This document shows positions 12,430 to 22,232 of a stretch of 34,788 bases of DNA, piece by piece. Under the pieces are notes generated by a model. That model did not search any database. It was given only the letters and a program-made list of their open reading frames with translations, and was not told the DNA's origin. The DNA is from Candidatus Enterocloster excrementipullorum (GTDB taxonomy: Bacteria; Bacillota; Clostridia; Lachnospirales; Lachnospiraceae), in the NCBI GenBank assembly GCA_019119575.1, contig DWWT01000025.1, positions 1 through 34,788 on the forward strand, written 5' to 3'. Numbering within the stretch: position 1 is the stretch's first letter; each line of letters opens with the position of its first letter. The translations under genes were made by a program, and so were the position numbers.

Positions 12430-12932
12430 GATGCCTCACCCACATTCTCAATAAATTCCCGGATCAGCCTGCGGTGATCCTCTTCCCGCAGCTCCTTCTC
12501 CACAACCCGGGAGGCAATGTTTATGGCAAGGCTGCCGATCTCCTGCCTAAGCTGCGCCGCCGCCTCATGCCGCTCCCCGGCAATCTCCTTTTGGGCCTGC
12601 TCCCGGATCCGCCCCGCTTCTTCTCTGGCCTCCTGCAGGGTTTCCCTGCTCTTTGCCTCTGCCTCCCGCCGGGCATTTTCCAGCATGGAAGAAATGCGGT
12701 TCTGCGCTCCTGCCAGACGCGCTTCATACTCCGCTTTCATTTCTTCCGCCCGCTCCTTCTCCCTGCGCGCCTCTCCCAGCTCTCTCTCCGCCAGATTCTT
12801 CCGCTTTTCTATAACCGCCGCTACCGGCTTAAAAAGAAAGCGCCGGATTAAATAGGCCTGAATAAATAAATTGCCGATCTGCGCGATAAACGTCCATGGC
12901 ATGATCGATACCAGAGCCTGGGGTTCCCCCAT
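12426..12932 (-). CDS. atpF: F1Fo ATP synthase b subunit
   Basis: A 168-residue peripheral-stalk subunit. A membrane helix lies near the N-terminus ('FIAQIGNLFIQAYLIRRFLF'), followed by 'KPVAAVIEKRK' and a long charged coiled coil rich in Glu, Arg and Ala. The start was set at ATG 12932 because GGAAGGGGG lies 7 bases upstream; a GTG/ATG six codons earlier would put that site inside the gene. It lies between atpE and atpH. Confidence 0.94.
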   Translation of the reverse strand: MGEPQALVSIMPWTFIAQIGNLFIQAYLIRRFLFKPVAAVIEKRKNLAERELGEARREKERAEEMKAEYEARLAGAQNRISSMLENARREAEAKSRETLQEAREEAGRIREQAQKEIAGERHEAAAQLRQEIGSLAINIASRVVEKELREEDHRRLIREFIENVGEAS

Positions 12933-12995
12933 GTCGTTTCCCCCTTCCAAAGCAAACCTGCATGCCGCCTGTCGGCGGCGGGATTTTCAGAGTAA

Positions 12996-14040
<1,045 letters not shown>

Positions 14041-14052
14041 GGCGCTTCCTCC

Positions 14053-14493
14053 TTATCCTTCTGTCCCGGAATGTATTTTCTGCTCTCTGCCCTTTTCGGG
14101 CTTCATTCCCTGGATTCCTCGCATCCGTATGCATAAACCGGGAATAAAAAGAGGAATCACTCCCGCCGCCATGTTGAGAAACGGAAGAGCCGCCGCCAGT
14201 ATCACCCACAAGACCTGCGCCAGTGTCCGCGCACGGTAGCTGGCTCTCATGCGGCGTTTCGCCTCATCCTTTTCTTCTATGGAGAGGATTTTCTGCACGG
14301 TAAGTCCCATAGCCCAAAAATTCGCGATCGCAGCCGCTGCTCCCAGGATGCCCGATAACAGTACGCCCAGATCAAAGGGGATCTTCTCCGGCATCATCCG
14401 ATGAAGGAGGGCAAAGGCCGCGAGCATCACCGCGGTTCCCGCCGCTGTACAAAAAGCTATGCGCCCTGTTTCTTCCCGCACCGCAGGCTGCAT
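14053..14493 (-). CDS. atpI: ATP synthase protein I (AtpI-like)
   Basis: A 146-residue membrane protein with about four hydrophobic segments, first gene of the atp operon and 12 bases upstream of atpB. Family features are the small size, the 'GILGAAAAIANFWAMGL' helix and a basic loop ('DEAKRRMRASYRART'). AtpI-type proteins help c-ring assembly or ion supply. The AAAGGAGG site supports ATG 14493. The family is divergent, so position supports the call as much as sequence. Confidence 0.82.
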   Translation of the reverse strand: MQPAVREETGRIAFCTAAGTAVMLAAFALLHRMMPEKIPFDLGVLLSGILGAAAAIANFWAMGLTVQKILSIEEKDEAKRRMRASYRARTLAQVLWVILAAALPFLNMAAGVIPLFIPGLCIRMRGIQGMKPEKGREQKIHSGTEG

Positions 14494-14523
14494 GGATCAT
14501 CCTCCTTTCCAGCCCCATATAAT

Positions 14524-14537
14524 CATACGTCCGTATG
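14524..14537. promoter_or_regulatory. Small inverted repeat upstream of atpI
   Basis: CATACG and CGTATG are perfect 6-base arms separated by TC, 31 bases before the atpI ATG and next to an AT-rich stretch. It could be an operator or part of the atp promoter region. No clear -35/-10 pair could be fixed here. Confidence 0.25.
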
Positions 14538-14631
14538 CTACGTTTAGGCTGTGCAGAATCAGGACTATGCAAACTGGAAATTTGAGGAAAAATATTTCTG
14601 TGCCTGCGCATCCGCGCGGCTCGCTGCCCGC

Positions 14632-14692
14632 AAAAAAAGCCCTGCAGAAACCAAGGTACAAACTTATAACACCTTGATTTTTGCAGGGCTTT
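14632..14692 (-). terminator. Intrinsic terminator of the ABC transporter operon
   Basis: Arms at 14636-14657 and 14671-14692 pair over 22 bases with two mismatches (core AAAGCCCTGCA / TGCAGGGCTTT). On the minus strand the hairpin is followed by seven T's (14638-14632). It stands 36 bases past the stop of the last permease gene and before the atp operon. Confidence 0.9.
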
Positions 14693-14727
14693 CCCCTGTT
14701 ATCCAATCGAAATCCAAACGGCAGCTC

Positions 14728-15606
14728 TTATTCCGCTGCCTTCTCTTCCCCGAACACCGCTGCCGGATCCAGAGCATCCCGCAGGGCATCCCCCACAAAG
14801 TTGATGGACACCACCAGGATCACAATCAGCAGCCCCGGCGGAATCCACAGCCATGGCTGCCGGGTGAGAACAGTCAGAGATTGGGCGCTGTTTAGCATGT
14901 TGCCCAGGCTGGCCGCCGGAGGCTGAACACCCATCCCCAAAAAGCTTAAAGCGGCCTCATCCAGCATGGAAATCGCCATGACGGAGGTGGCATACACCAG
15001 AATCGGCGCCATGGTGTTGGGCAGTATCTCAGAAAACAGGATGTGGCGGGCAGGCATCCCGGCCACAATACTGCTCTTAACAAAATTGCTCTCCCTGAGG
15101 CTCAGCACATTTCCCCGAACCAGACGGGCCGCACCGGGCCAGTCCACAAAGCCAAGAATCAAAATAATGCTCCAGAGGCCCGGCCGGAAAATCGCTGCTG
15201 CCACCAGAACCAGCAGAATATACGGAAAGGACATAACCATGTCCGTAAACCGCATGATAACAATGTCAACCCAGCCCCCAAAATACCCGGCGGCCAGCCC
15301 CAGGGCTGTTCCGATCGCAGTAGAAATCACCGTGGCAAGAATCCCCACCAGAAGCGAAATCCTGGCAGCATAGAGAAGGCGGCTGAGCATGTCCCTTCCG
15401 ATCTGATCCGTCCCCAGAAGAAATTCCGCACTGGGCGGCGCTGCAAACGGCCCGGCGATGGCTTCCGGATCATAGGGCGCCAGAACCGGAGCAAACAGAG
15501 CTGCTCCCCCGATGAGAATCAGGAGCACCAAGCTCACATTTGCCAGACGGTGGCGCCTGAAACGCCGCCAGACCATTTTTCCGTAGCTTTCATAATCATT
15601 TTTCAT
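14728..15606 (-). CDS. ABC transporter permease, DppC/OppC type
   Basis: A 292-residue inner-membrane permease of the peptide/nickel uptake family. The N-terminal 'VWRRFRRHRLANVSLVLLIL' is typical of DppC, the segment 'LLGTDQIGRDMLSRLLYAAR' is the family hallmark, and 'VAGMPARHILFSEILPN' is the EAA loop that contacts the ATPases. ATG 15606 is preferred over one at 15642, which overlaps the previous gene and has no Shine-Dalgarno; AGAGGAGG lies about 12 bases upstream of 15606. It is the last gene of the operon, before the terminator. The substrate cannot be read from the sequence. Confidence 0.92.
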   Translation of the reverse strand: MKNDYESYGKMVWRRFRRHRLANVSLVLLILIGGAALFAPVLAPYDPEAIAGPFAAPPSAEFLLGTDQIGRDMLSRLLYAARISLLVGILATVISTAIGTALGLAAGYFGGWVDIVIMRFTDMVMSFPYILLVLVAAAIFRPGLWSIILILGFVDWPGAARLVRGNVLSLRESNFVKSSIVAGMPARHILFSEILPNTMAPILVYATSVMAISMLDEAALSFLGMGVQPPAASLGNMLNSAQSLTVLTRQPWLWIPPGLLIVILVVSINFVGDALRDALDPAAVFGEEKAAE

Positions 15607-15625
15607 ATTGTAACGCAGCCTCCTC

Positions 15626-16582
15626 TCAGCCCTTTCCGTCATACCGGATGGCGGGATTTACCAGGGCATAGAGAATATCCGTCAGCAGGTTGGCTCCCAA
15701 AACCACCACCGCTGACAGAAGGCACACGCCCATAATTACGGGATAGTCCCTGGACAGAATGGCGCTCATGGTCATCAGCCCCAGCCCCGGCCAGGAAAAC
15801 AGCTGCTCCACGATCACCGCGCCCCCGAAAAGCAGGGGAATCTGCATTCCGATCACTGTCACAATCGGCACCAGGGCATTTGCCAGGGCGTGGCGCCAGA
15901 TTACCCGGTGCCGGCCGATTCCCTTGGCCCTGGCCGTGCGCAGATAGTCCTGTTCCAGAATCTCCAGGACAGAGCTGCGGATATAGCGTATATTTGATCC
16001 CGCCATGGATACGGATAATACCAGCACCGGCATTACCATATGGGCCGCCACATCCGGAACGCCGCCGGAACCTCCCAGCGTCTCCATGCCGCTGGACGGA
16101 AGAATGCCCAGACGGATCGTAAATATATATACCAGCACCAGCGCCAGGAAAAATCCCGGAATGCTGCTGCCGAAGAAAGAGGCGGTCACCACCGCATAAT
16201 CCCTCTTGCTGTACTGGTGCACCGCACTGTAGATGCCCGCAGGGATGGACAGAAGAAGGCTCACAATCAGGCTCACTCCCATCAGAAGGAGCGTGGGCCC
16301 CAAGTGACTTCCGATCATCTGCGCCACCGGCTGGTACGTTTTTATGGATATCCCCATATTTCCCCTGAGAAGCTGGCCCATCCATATAAAATACTGGATA
16401 TAAAAAGGCTTATCCAGTCCCAGGGCCGCCTCCCTGGCCGCAATGGCTTCCTGGGAAATCCGGGCTCCCTGAAGCATTTCCAGGGGGCTTCCCGCAAAGC
16501 ACATAATCGCATAATCAATAATCGTAATTCCAATCAGGGTGGGGACGGCGATCAGCAGCCGTTTGATGATATACCGCGTCAT
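15626..16582 (-). CDS. ABC transporter permease, DppB/OppB type
   Basis: A 318-residue permease that pairs with the DppC-type subunit. It opens 'MTRYIIKRLLIAVPTLIGIT', which is typical of DppB, and holds the EAA loop 'TARAKGIGRHRVIWRHAL'. About six hydrophobic helices are present. ATG 16582 overlaps the stop of the upstream ATPase gene by four bases and follows GGAGGGAGG. The open frame extends 44 codons further upstream, but that part overlaps the ATPase gene and has no start signal. Confidence 0.93.
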   Translation of the reverse strand: MTRYIIKRLLIAVPTLIGITIIDYAIMCFAGSPLEMLQGARISQEAIAAREAALGLDKPFYIQYFIWMGQLLRGNMGISIKTYQPVAQMIGSHLGPTLLLMGVSLIVSLLLSIPAGIYSAVHQYSKRDYAVVTASFFGSSIPGFFLALVLVYIFTIRLGILPSSGMETLGGSGGVPDVAAHMVMPVLVLSVSMAGSNIRYIRSSVLEILEQDYLRTARAKGIGRHRVIWRHALANALVPIVTVIGMQIPLLFGGAVIVEQLFSWPGLGLMTMSAILSRDYPVIMGVCLLSAVVVLGANLLTDILYALVNPAIRYDGKG

Positions 16583-17586
16583 ACGGGCCTCCCTCCTTCC
16601 GTCTCCGGTGCGCAGGCTGCCAGATGCCGCCCGCTCCCGTCCACCGGTATAAGCTCCTGTTTTTTGCTGCGGCATGCATCTTCCCTGCGGGGACACCGCG
16701 GATAGAACGGACATCCCCCCGCTTTTTCTGCGGGGCCGGCCTCTCCTTCCAGAAGCGGCTCTCTGCGCGCTCCCCTTCTTCTGGGATCCGGCAGGGGAAC
16801 CGCCGCAAGAAGCGCCTTGGTATAAGGATGAACCGGATGTTCAAAAATCTGCCGGCTGTCTCCGATTTCCACGATTTTTCCCAGGTACATCACCGCAATG
16901 CGGTGGCTCACATAATCCACCGCGCCCAGGCCATGGCCGATAAAAATGCAGGTCAGTCCCAGCTCTTCCTGGAGCCCGCGCAGGAGGTTTAAAATCTGTG
17001 CCTGAATCGACACATCCAGCGCGCTTACCGGCTCATCGCAGATAAGAAGCTCCGGCCGCAGGGAGAGGGCTCTGGCAATCCCGATCCTCTGGCGCTGTCC
17101 GCCGGAAAACTGGCGCGGATACCGCTCCAGCGCTTCCCTGGGCAGCCCCACCATATCCATGAGCTTTCCCGTTTCCTCCCGGATGCTTCTTCTGTCCGCC
17201 AGACCATGATAGAGCATGGGCTCGGACAAAATATCAAAAATCCTCTTTCTCGGGTTCAGAGAGGAATAGGAATCCTGAAAGACCATCTGGATCTTTGTCC
17301 GGATCCCTCTTTTTTCCTGGCGGCTCATAGCCGTGAGATTGTTTCCGTCATACCATACCGTCCCTGCGTCCGGCTTCTCCAGGCCGGTAAGCAGGCGGCC
17401 CAGGGTGGACTTGCCGCAGCCCGACTCTCCCACCAGCCCCAGCGTCTCCCCTTTATAAAGGGAAAATGAGACGCCGTCCACAGCTTTTATCATCCCGTTT
17501 TTCCCGGAAAACGGTCCGCCGCCCGCTTTGTACCATCGCTCCAATCCCTCTGCCCGCAGCAGAGATCCTTCCTTCTTATCCTGCAT
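16579..17586 (-). CDS. ABC transporter ATPase, DppF/OppF type
   Basis: A 335-residue ATP-binding subunit. Walker A is GESGCGKST (53-61), the signature is 'FSGGQRQRIGIARAL', and Walker B is 'LLICDEPVSALD'. The C-terminal extension with spaced cysteines (CPFYPRCPRREDAC) is typical of oligopeptide/nickel transporter ATPases. ATG 17586 overlaps the preceding ATPase gene by 11 bases. It acts as a heterodimer with the DppD-type protein. Confidence 0.94.
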   Translation of the reverse strand: MQDKKEGSLLRAEGLERWYKAGGGPFSGKNGMIKAVDGVSFSLYKGETLGLVGESGCGKSTLGRLLTGLEKPDAGTVWYDGNNLTAMSRQEKRGIRTKIQMVFQDSYSSLNPRKRIFDILSEPMLYHGLADRRSIREETGKLMDMVGLPREALERYPRQFSGGQRQRIGIARALSLRPELLICDEPVSALDVSIQAQILNLLRGLQEELGLTCIFIGHGLGAVDYVSHRIAVMYLGKIVEIGDSRQIFEHPVHPYTKALLAAVPLPDPRRRGARREPLLEGEAGPAEKAGGCPFYPRCPRREDACRSKKQELIPVDGSGRHLAACAPETEGGRPV

Positions 17587-18583
17587 CTGCTATAATCTCC
17601 TCAGCCCGGCAGCAGCGCACCAGATGGCGGCTTTTTTCTGCCGCCTGGCCGCCGGATGTATAAAATTCCCGTATTGCCTGCTCCGCCCCGCACGCTTCTG
17701 TCCGATAGGGACATCGGGGGGCAAACCGGCATCCCTCCATCTTGTCATAGCGCTCCGGCACCGTTCCCTTAATAGACGCCAGTACGCTCTCCCTTCCTCT
17801 CCCGACGGCCGGCATCGCGGCCATCAGGGCGCGGGTATAGGGATGGGCCGGCCTGTCAAAAAGCTCCAGAACCGGTGCCTGCTCGATGATCTGTCCCGCG
17901 TACATGACCAGCACCCGGTCCGCCATCTGGGCCACCACTCCCATATCATGCGTAATCAGGAGGACAGCCATCCCCGTTTCCTCCCTGAGACCGAGGATGA
18001 GCTCCATGATCTGGGCCTGAATCGTCACGTCTAAAGCCGTAGTTGGTTCATCCGCAATAAGAAGCTTTGGCTCACAGGCCAGCGCCATGGCAATCATAAC
18101 CCGCTGGCGCTGCCCTCCGGAAAGCTGGTGGGGATATTTTTCCATGATAGAAGGGATTCCGCCCAGCCCCACTTTTTCCAGAAGTGCCTTGGCCCGCGCC
18201 TCCCTCTCCTTTGGTTCCAGGCTCATGTGGGCCTCCATGCTTTCCATGAGCTGCTTTCCTATGGGGAAAACCGGATTTAAGGCGCTTAAAGGATCCTGAA
18301 AAATCATGGTCAGGTGATTGCCCCGTACCTTGTCAAGTTCCTTTTCCGATAGTCCCAAAAGCTCCTGCCCCAAAAAACGCACAGTCCCCGAGGCCTGTCC
18401 GCCCCTGCCCAAAAGTCCCATAACAGCCAGGGAAGTCACGCTTTTTCCGCAGCCCGATTCCCCCACCAGGCAGACCACCTCCCCGGGATCTACCTGAAAG
18501 GAGACGCCGTCCACGCTGACGCTCCTTCCCTTATCCCCGGAAAAGGCAACCTTCAAATCTTCCACCGCAAGCACATGTTCCAC
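17576..18583 (-). CDS. ABC transporter ATPase, DppD/OppD type
   Basis: A 335-residue ATP-binding subunit with Walker A GESGCGKS, signature 'LSGGQRQRVMIAMAL', Walker B 'LLIADEPTTALD' and the C-terminal 'CRFAPRCPYRTEAC' cysteine motif of this family. The start is set at GTG 18583, where AAAGGAG lies 7 bases upstream. An in-frame ATG at 18619 would overlap the binding-protein gene and would swallow that site. It lies 20 bases after the binding-protein gene. Confidence 0.93.
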   Translation of the reverse strand: MEHVLAVEDLKVAFSGDKGRSVSVDGVSFQVDPGEVVCLVGESGCGKSVTSLAVMGLLGRGGQASGTVRFLGQELLGLSEKELDKVRGNHLTMIFQDPLSALNPVFPIGKQLMESMEAHMSLEPKEREARAKALLEKVGLGGIPSIMEKYPHQLSGGQRQRVMIAMALACEPKLLIADEPTTALDVTIQAQIMELILGLREETGMAVLLITHDMGVVAQMADRVLVMYAGQIIEQAPVLELFDRPAHPYTRALMAAMPAVGRGRESVLASIKGTVPERYDKMEGCRFAPRCPYRTEACGAEQAIREFYTSGGQAAEKSRHLVRCCRAEEIIADAG

Positions 18584-18603
18584 GGCTATTCTCCTTTCGT
18601 CAA

Positions 18604-20277
18604 TCAGGACACGTCCCACTTCTCCACATGGTTGAAGAAGCCGTACACACTGGGCGCGGCATTCACCAGACGCTTGTTGGCTGCCGCCATGGTTTTAATA
18701 ATATAGGCGGAAAACATGGGCACATCCTCCTGCACCTGCCGGTCCACTGCGCCGTAAAGATTTTTAAGTTCCTGGACATCGCTGGTGAGCGGAATCTGCG
18801 CAAATGCCTCCTCAAGCGTCTGGCTGGTGTAGCCGGTCCAGCTTCCCTCGCCTCCCAGCAGCCATGCAATGTCCACATACGGGTCAACCGGCGGATACGT
18901 ATACCGCACCGCCAGCACATCAAAGTCTCCGCTGCCCGCCGTGCTCATCAGGGTATTGATATCCATGGTCTGAATCTGGGCCTGGATGCCCACCGCAGCC
19001 CACTGGGCCACAATGATGGAGGCCGCATTCACAAAGGTGCTGTCCCCGGAATCCACACAGAAGCGGAGCACCTGGCTGCTGTCCCAGCCGCTCTCTTCCA
19101 AGAGGGCCTTGGCCTTCTCCGGATCATAGGGCAGCGGTTCAATGGTCTCATCATAGTACGGGCTGGCGGAGGATAAAAATCCCTCGGACACCTCGCCGTT
19201 CCCTTTCAGCAGCTGGTCTAAGATCTGCTGTCTGTCAATGGCGTAAACCATGGCCTGACGCACCCGGGCGTCCGGAATATTTTCCGTGCGGATAAAGACA
19301 GACTGATTGGTAATGGGATCGCCGAATGACACTTCCACATTCTCCAGCGTCTGGACGCTCTCGTAGTCCTCCAGCGGGATCGCGCTCATCGTATTCTGGG
19401 TTATGTCAATCTCTCCGGACTGGAGTCCCGCAAGAAGCTGGCTGCCCTCCACGATGCGGATGTTCAGCCGGTCAATGGCCGGAGCCCCTTTCCAGTAGGA
19501 ATCGTTGGCCTCATAGGAAATATAGTGGTCTTTGTCGAACTCTGTCACCCGGAAGGGCCCGCTTACCACATCGGGTTGATTGAACCAGTCATAAGAGGCC
19601 AGTTCCGTCTCTCCCACGCCCTCCAGCACATGCTTGGGAAGCGGCATGAGATAGCGCCCGTAGGAGCTGTTGAACGTGATCAGGGACATGGGATCCTTGG
19701 TGGTAAAGCGCACGGTCTTATCATCCACTTTGGTGATGCCGTCAATATGATCTGCCCCTTCCTCTACAAATCCGTCCTCTCCCACGCCCTCAAAGACGTA
19801 ATACATCATAGCGGTGTTTCCAATCACCGGGCTGCACAGGCGCAGCGCTGTGTAGACCACGTCATCCGCAGTCACCGGCTGCCCGTCGGACCACACCGCC
19901 GCCTCGTCAATGTGTACGAGAAAGTTTCTCTCATCCTCCGCCGTTATGCTGTCCGCCAGCATTCCCTCAAACTCCATATTGGCATCCAGCTCCACCAGCG
20001 GGAGGAACATCAGGCCTGTGGCATATTTATTGATCTCCACCCCGTCCATGAGAAGGGGGTTTAACGTGTTCAGACTGCTGGTAACGCCTATATTCACTAC
20101 TTTCTCCCCGGGAGCCGCCTCAGGGACTGCGCTTCCCGCAGCCTGTCCGGCTGTCTGCCCGCTCTCCTGCGAAGCCCCGGATCCGCTCTGGCTGCAGCCG
20201 GCCAAAGATAAGGCCACCGCTGCGGACAAGGCTGCAGCTGCGGCCCGCTTTATCAATTCCTTACAAGATCGTTTCAT
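18604..20277 (-). CDS. Family-5 extracellular solute-binding lipoprotein
   Basis: A 557-residue peptide/nickel-type binding protein. The signal peptide ends in the lipobox LAGC near residues 25-28, so it is anchored outside the membrane. A Ser/Gly/Ala-rich linker follows. The mature domain has family-5 landmarks: 'WSDGQPVTADDVVYT', 'SGPFRVTEFDKDHYISYEAN' and 'RQAMVYAIDRQQIL'. GAGGAG precedes the ATG. It is first in the transporter operon and has its own promoter with a palindromic operator. It may bind peptides, nickel/cobalt chelates or another small solute; the cbiL-like neighbour makes a metal or corrinoid link worth testing but does not prove one. Confidence 0.92.
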   Translation of the reverse strand: MKRSCKELIKRAAAAALSAAVALSLAGCSQSGSGASQESGQTAGQAAGSAVPEAAPGEKVVNIGVTSSLNTLNPLLMDGVEINKYATGLMFLPLVELDANMEFEGMLADSITAEDERNFLVHIDEAAVWSDGQPVTADDVVYTALRLCSPVIGNTAMMYYVFEGVGEDGFVEEGADHIDGITKVDDKTVRFTTKDPMSLITFNSSYGRYLMPLPKHVLEGVGETELASYDWFNQPDVVSGPFRVTEFDKDHYISYEANDSYWKGAPAIDRLNIRIVEGSQLLAGLQSGEIDITQNTMSAIPLEDYESVQTLENVEVSFGDPITNQSVFIRTENIPDARVRQAMVYAIDRQQILDQLLKGNGEVSEGFLSSASPYYDETIEPLPYDPEKAKALLEESGWDSSQVLRFCVDSGDSTFVNAASIIVAQWAAVGIQAQIQTMDINTLMSTAGSGDFDVLAVRYTYPPVDPYVDIAWLLGGEGSWTGYTSQTLEEAFAQIPLTSDVQELKNLYGAVDRQVQEDVPMFSAYIIKTMAAANKRLVNAAPSVYGFFNHVEKWDVS

Positions 20278-20296
20278 TCTTCGATTCTCCTCTATT

Positions 20297-20313
20297 CATA
20301 GTAGTTTACTATG
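20297..20313. promoter_or_regulatory. Palindromic operator at the ABC operon start site
   Basis: CATAGTA and TACTATG are perfect 7-base arms around three bases. The palindrome begins right after the -10 box, so it spans the likely transcription start. This is the classic placement of a repressor site. The regulator is not identified. Confidence 0.65.
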
Positions 20314-20342
20314 TTTATATCATTTCACCTGCCACTTGTCAA
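20314..20342 (-). promoter_or_regulatory. Promoter of the ABC transporter operon
   Basis: On the minus strand TTGACA (20342-20337), exactly 17 bases, then TATAAA (20319-20314). It lies in the 79-base gap between the cbiL-like gene and the binding-protein gene, so the transporter can be expressed apart from cbiL. Confidence 0.8.
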
Positions 20343-20356
20343 TACGGCAGGGCACG

Positions 20357-21088
20357 CTACGAAAGATCCGGCCCGCCGGACCGCAGAAAGAGCACGGTGT
20401 AATATCCGGCCTGCTCTTCCAAATCCTCCAGGCTTTCATACACCTTCTCCCCGTCCATGCCGCAGCGCTCCACTCCCTGCACCTCATATGCCCCCGCGGC
20501 CAGAAGCGCCTTGACCCGTCCCATGGCGCTTCCCGCTTTCATGAGCACCTTTACGCCGGGATACGAAAGAGCCCGTTCAATCCCGTAGGAGGAAGGGATT
20601 ATATGGAGTTCTTCCCCTCCCTCCGCCAAAGAACAGCCGAGCCTGGCTGCCGCCGCGCAGAAGGACGTGACGCCGCTCACCATCTCCACGTCAAAGCCAG
20701 CGCCCTGCACCTCTTTGGCCCCATAGAGGGAGGTGGAATAAATGGACACATCCCCCAGGTTCAGCCAGGCCACATCCTTTCCCTCCCGCAAAGCTTCCAT
20801 AAGGGCCCGAGCGACCTCCCGGCGGCTCGGTTCCAAAACTTCCCTGTCCTTTGTCATAGGCATGCAGAGCGGGAGAAGTTCTTTTTCTTTGATTTCCGGC
20901 ACTGCCCCGGCGGCTATCCGATAAGCCACGCTTTCCTCCCCGGCTGCCCGCCCCGCGCGCTCCGAGACCGGGGCCTCTTTGACAGACACTGCAACCACCG
21001 GGCACTGCCGAATCACCCGGACGGCTTTTAGTGTCAGAAGCTCCGGGTCACCCGGCCCTACGCTGACGCAGTAAAGTGTTCCATTCAT
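20357..21088 (-). CDS. cbiL: Precorrin-2 C20-methyltransferase-like protein
   Basis: A 243-residue SAM-dependent tetrapyrrole methylase. The opening 'LYCVSVGPGDPELLTLKAV' is the SAM-binding signature, and 'LNLGDVSIYSTSLY' and 'VSGVTSFCAAAARLG' match the CbiL/CobI subgroup, which methylates C20 of (cobalt-)precorrin-2 in cobalamin synthesis. No other cobalamin gene is in the window. The ATG overlaps the stop of the upstream oxidoreductase remnant by four bases, so the two were one transcription unit. The subgroup call is from motifs; a related precorrin methylase is possible. Confidence 0.8.
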   Translation of the reverse strand: MNGTLYCVSVGPGDPELLTLKAVRVIRQCPVVAVSVKEAPVSERAGRAAGEESVAYRIAAGAVPEIKEKELLPLCMPMTKDREVLEPSRREVARALMEALREGKDVAWLNLGDVSIYSTSLYGAKEVQGAGFDVEMVSGVTSFCAAAARLGCSLAEGGEELHIIPSSYGIERALSYPGVKVLMKAGSAMGRVKALLAAGAYEVQGVERCGMDGEKVYESLEDLEEQAGYYTVLFLRSGGPDLS

Positions 21089-22109
21089 CGTCCATCTTCC
21101 TCCTGTCTCTGGCGCTGTACAAGAAGCATATCGTACAGCTTCTCATCTATGGGAAACTGGATTCTCCGGTCAAGCCAGGATGAGAGATAGGCAGCATTCG
21201 TAAGGGTGACCGCTCCCAATCCCTCCCGGCCTTCCGCCATCAGCGGTGTTCCCAGGCGCAGATGGTCGGAAAAATTCTGAAAAACCTGGCGGTATGGGGA
21301 TGCGGGCTGCGCTTCACAGGGGATCTCCCTCCTATGATGCCCCAAAATCCCGTAAATCTCTTCATTGACCTGTCCAAATTCCTGCACGTCCATGTCATTT
21401 TCATCCAGATATACCCGCGCCGCATCTTCCACGCAGAGGCAGCCTTTGGTTCCCCAGACCTCCAGCCGGTTCACCCCCGGATTCTCCCCGCTGGCGCTTA
21501 TAAACGTGCCGTGAAGTCCTCCCGCATACTCCAGCTGGATGTCCGCCCCGTCCTCCACCTGGAAATCATTGTATTTTCCATAGTCCAAAGAGGCAAATAT
21601 CCGGTCCGGCATGCCGAACAGCCACTGCCAGATGTCAAGATAATGCTGGCACTGGTTGATCAGGAGACCGCCGCACTCGCCCTTCCAGGTGCTCCGCCAG
21701 GGAGCGGACCGATGGTATGCCGGAGTCCTGAACCATGTATTGCAGATCCAGACCGCCCGCTGAAGCTTTCCCAGACAGCCGGATGCGACAATCTCCCGGG
21801 CCTTCTGATACGCCGGGTTGGTGCGCACGTTAAAAATCATTCCATAGCTCACCCCGGCTTCCTCTGTCCGGCGCAGGAGACGCCTCACTTCACCGGCGCG
21901 TCAAAATCGCCGCTGTGGGCCATCGCATCGTCCACATCCTTATAAACAGCCGTACCCGGAAATTCCCGGCGCAGCCGCTCCTGTCCCGGAAGGTTTCGGC
22001 AGCACACCCCGGCCAGGGTCATGCCCTCCACTTCCCCTTTATACAGCATCTCCACATATTGGCTTCCCATGCCTCCAAACCCGATAACGGCTGTTCTGAC
22101 CTGATCCAT
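21085..22109 (-). pseudogene. Gfo/Idh/MocA-family oxidoreductase, disrupted
   Basis: Two frames together cover an NAD(P)-dependent sugar-type dehydrogenase. The 5' part (22109-21885) has the Rossmann start 'TAVIGFGGMGSQYVEML' and ends in a stop after 'SGDFDAPVK'. The 3' part resumes about 21888 in another frame at 'VRRLLRRTEEAG' and keeps 'GGLLINQCQHYLDIWQWL' with the catalytic-type His. Compared with the family, about 35-40 residues are missing at the join, including the EKP motif with the catalytic lysine. This indicates an internal deletion plus frame change. ATG 22109 has GAAGAGGAGG before it. Loss of function is likely, unless this is a sequencing or assembly error. Confidence 0.8.
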
Positions 22110-22205
22110 CGTTTCCTCCTCTTCCCGCGCTGCCTCCTGCATTCGGCCCCAAGCTGCCGCAAAGTGAGGCGTGCAGATGGCAGGAGTGAATTTTCAAACG
22201 CACGC

Positions 22206-22225
22206 TGACTTTTACAGCAAAGTCA
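22206..22225. promoter_or_regulatory. Inverted repeat just downstream of the oxidoreductase promoter
   Basis: TGACTTT and AAAGTCA are 7-base perfect arms with a 6-base loop (TACAGC). It lies at about +3 to +22 of the minus-strand promoter, so it could be an operator or an mRNA leader hairpin. Confidence 0.4.
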
Positions 22226-22232
22226 CAGCTAC

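Noticed and set aside
15626..16714. 362-codon version of the DppB-type permease
   Set aside because: The extra 44 codons overlap the ATPase gene; the ATGA overlap and GGAGGGAGG site fix the start at 16582.
20278..22232. Cobalamin riboswitch before cbiL or the transporter
   Set aside because: I could not find a B12-box-like core or a leader of suitable length with its helices; the control here looks like a DNA palindrome.
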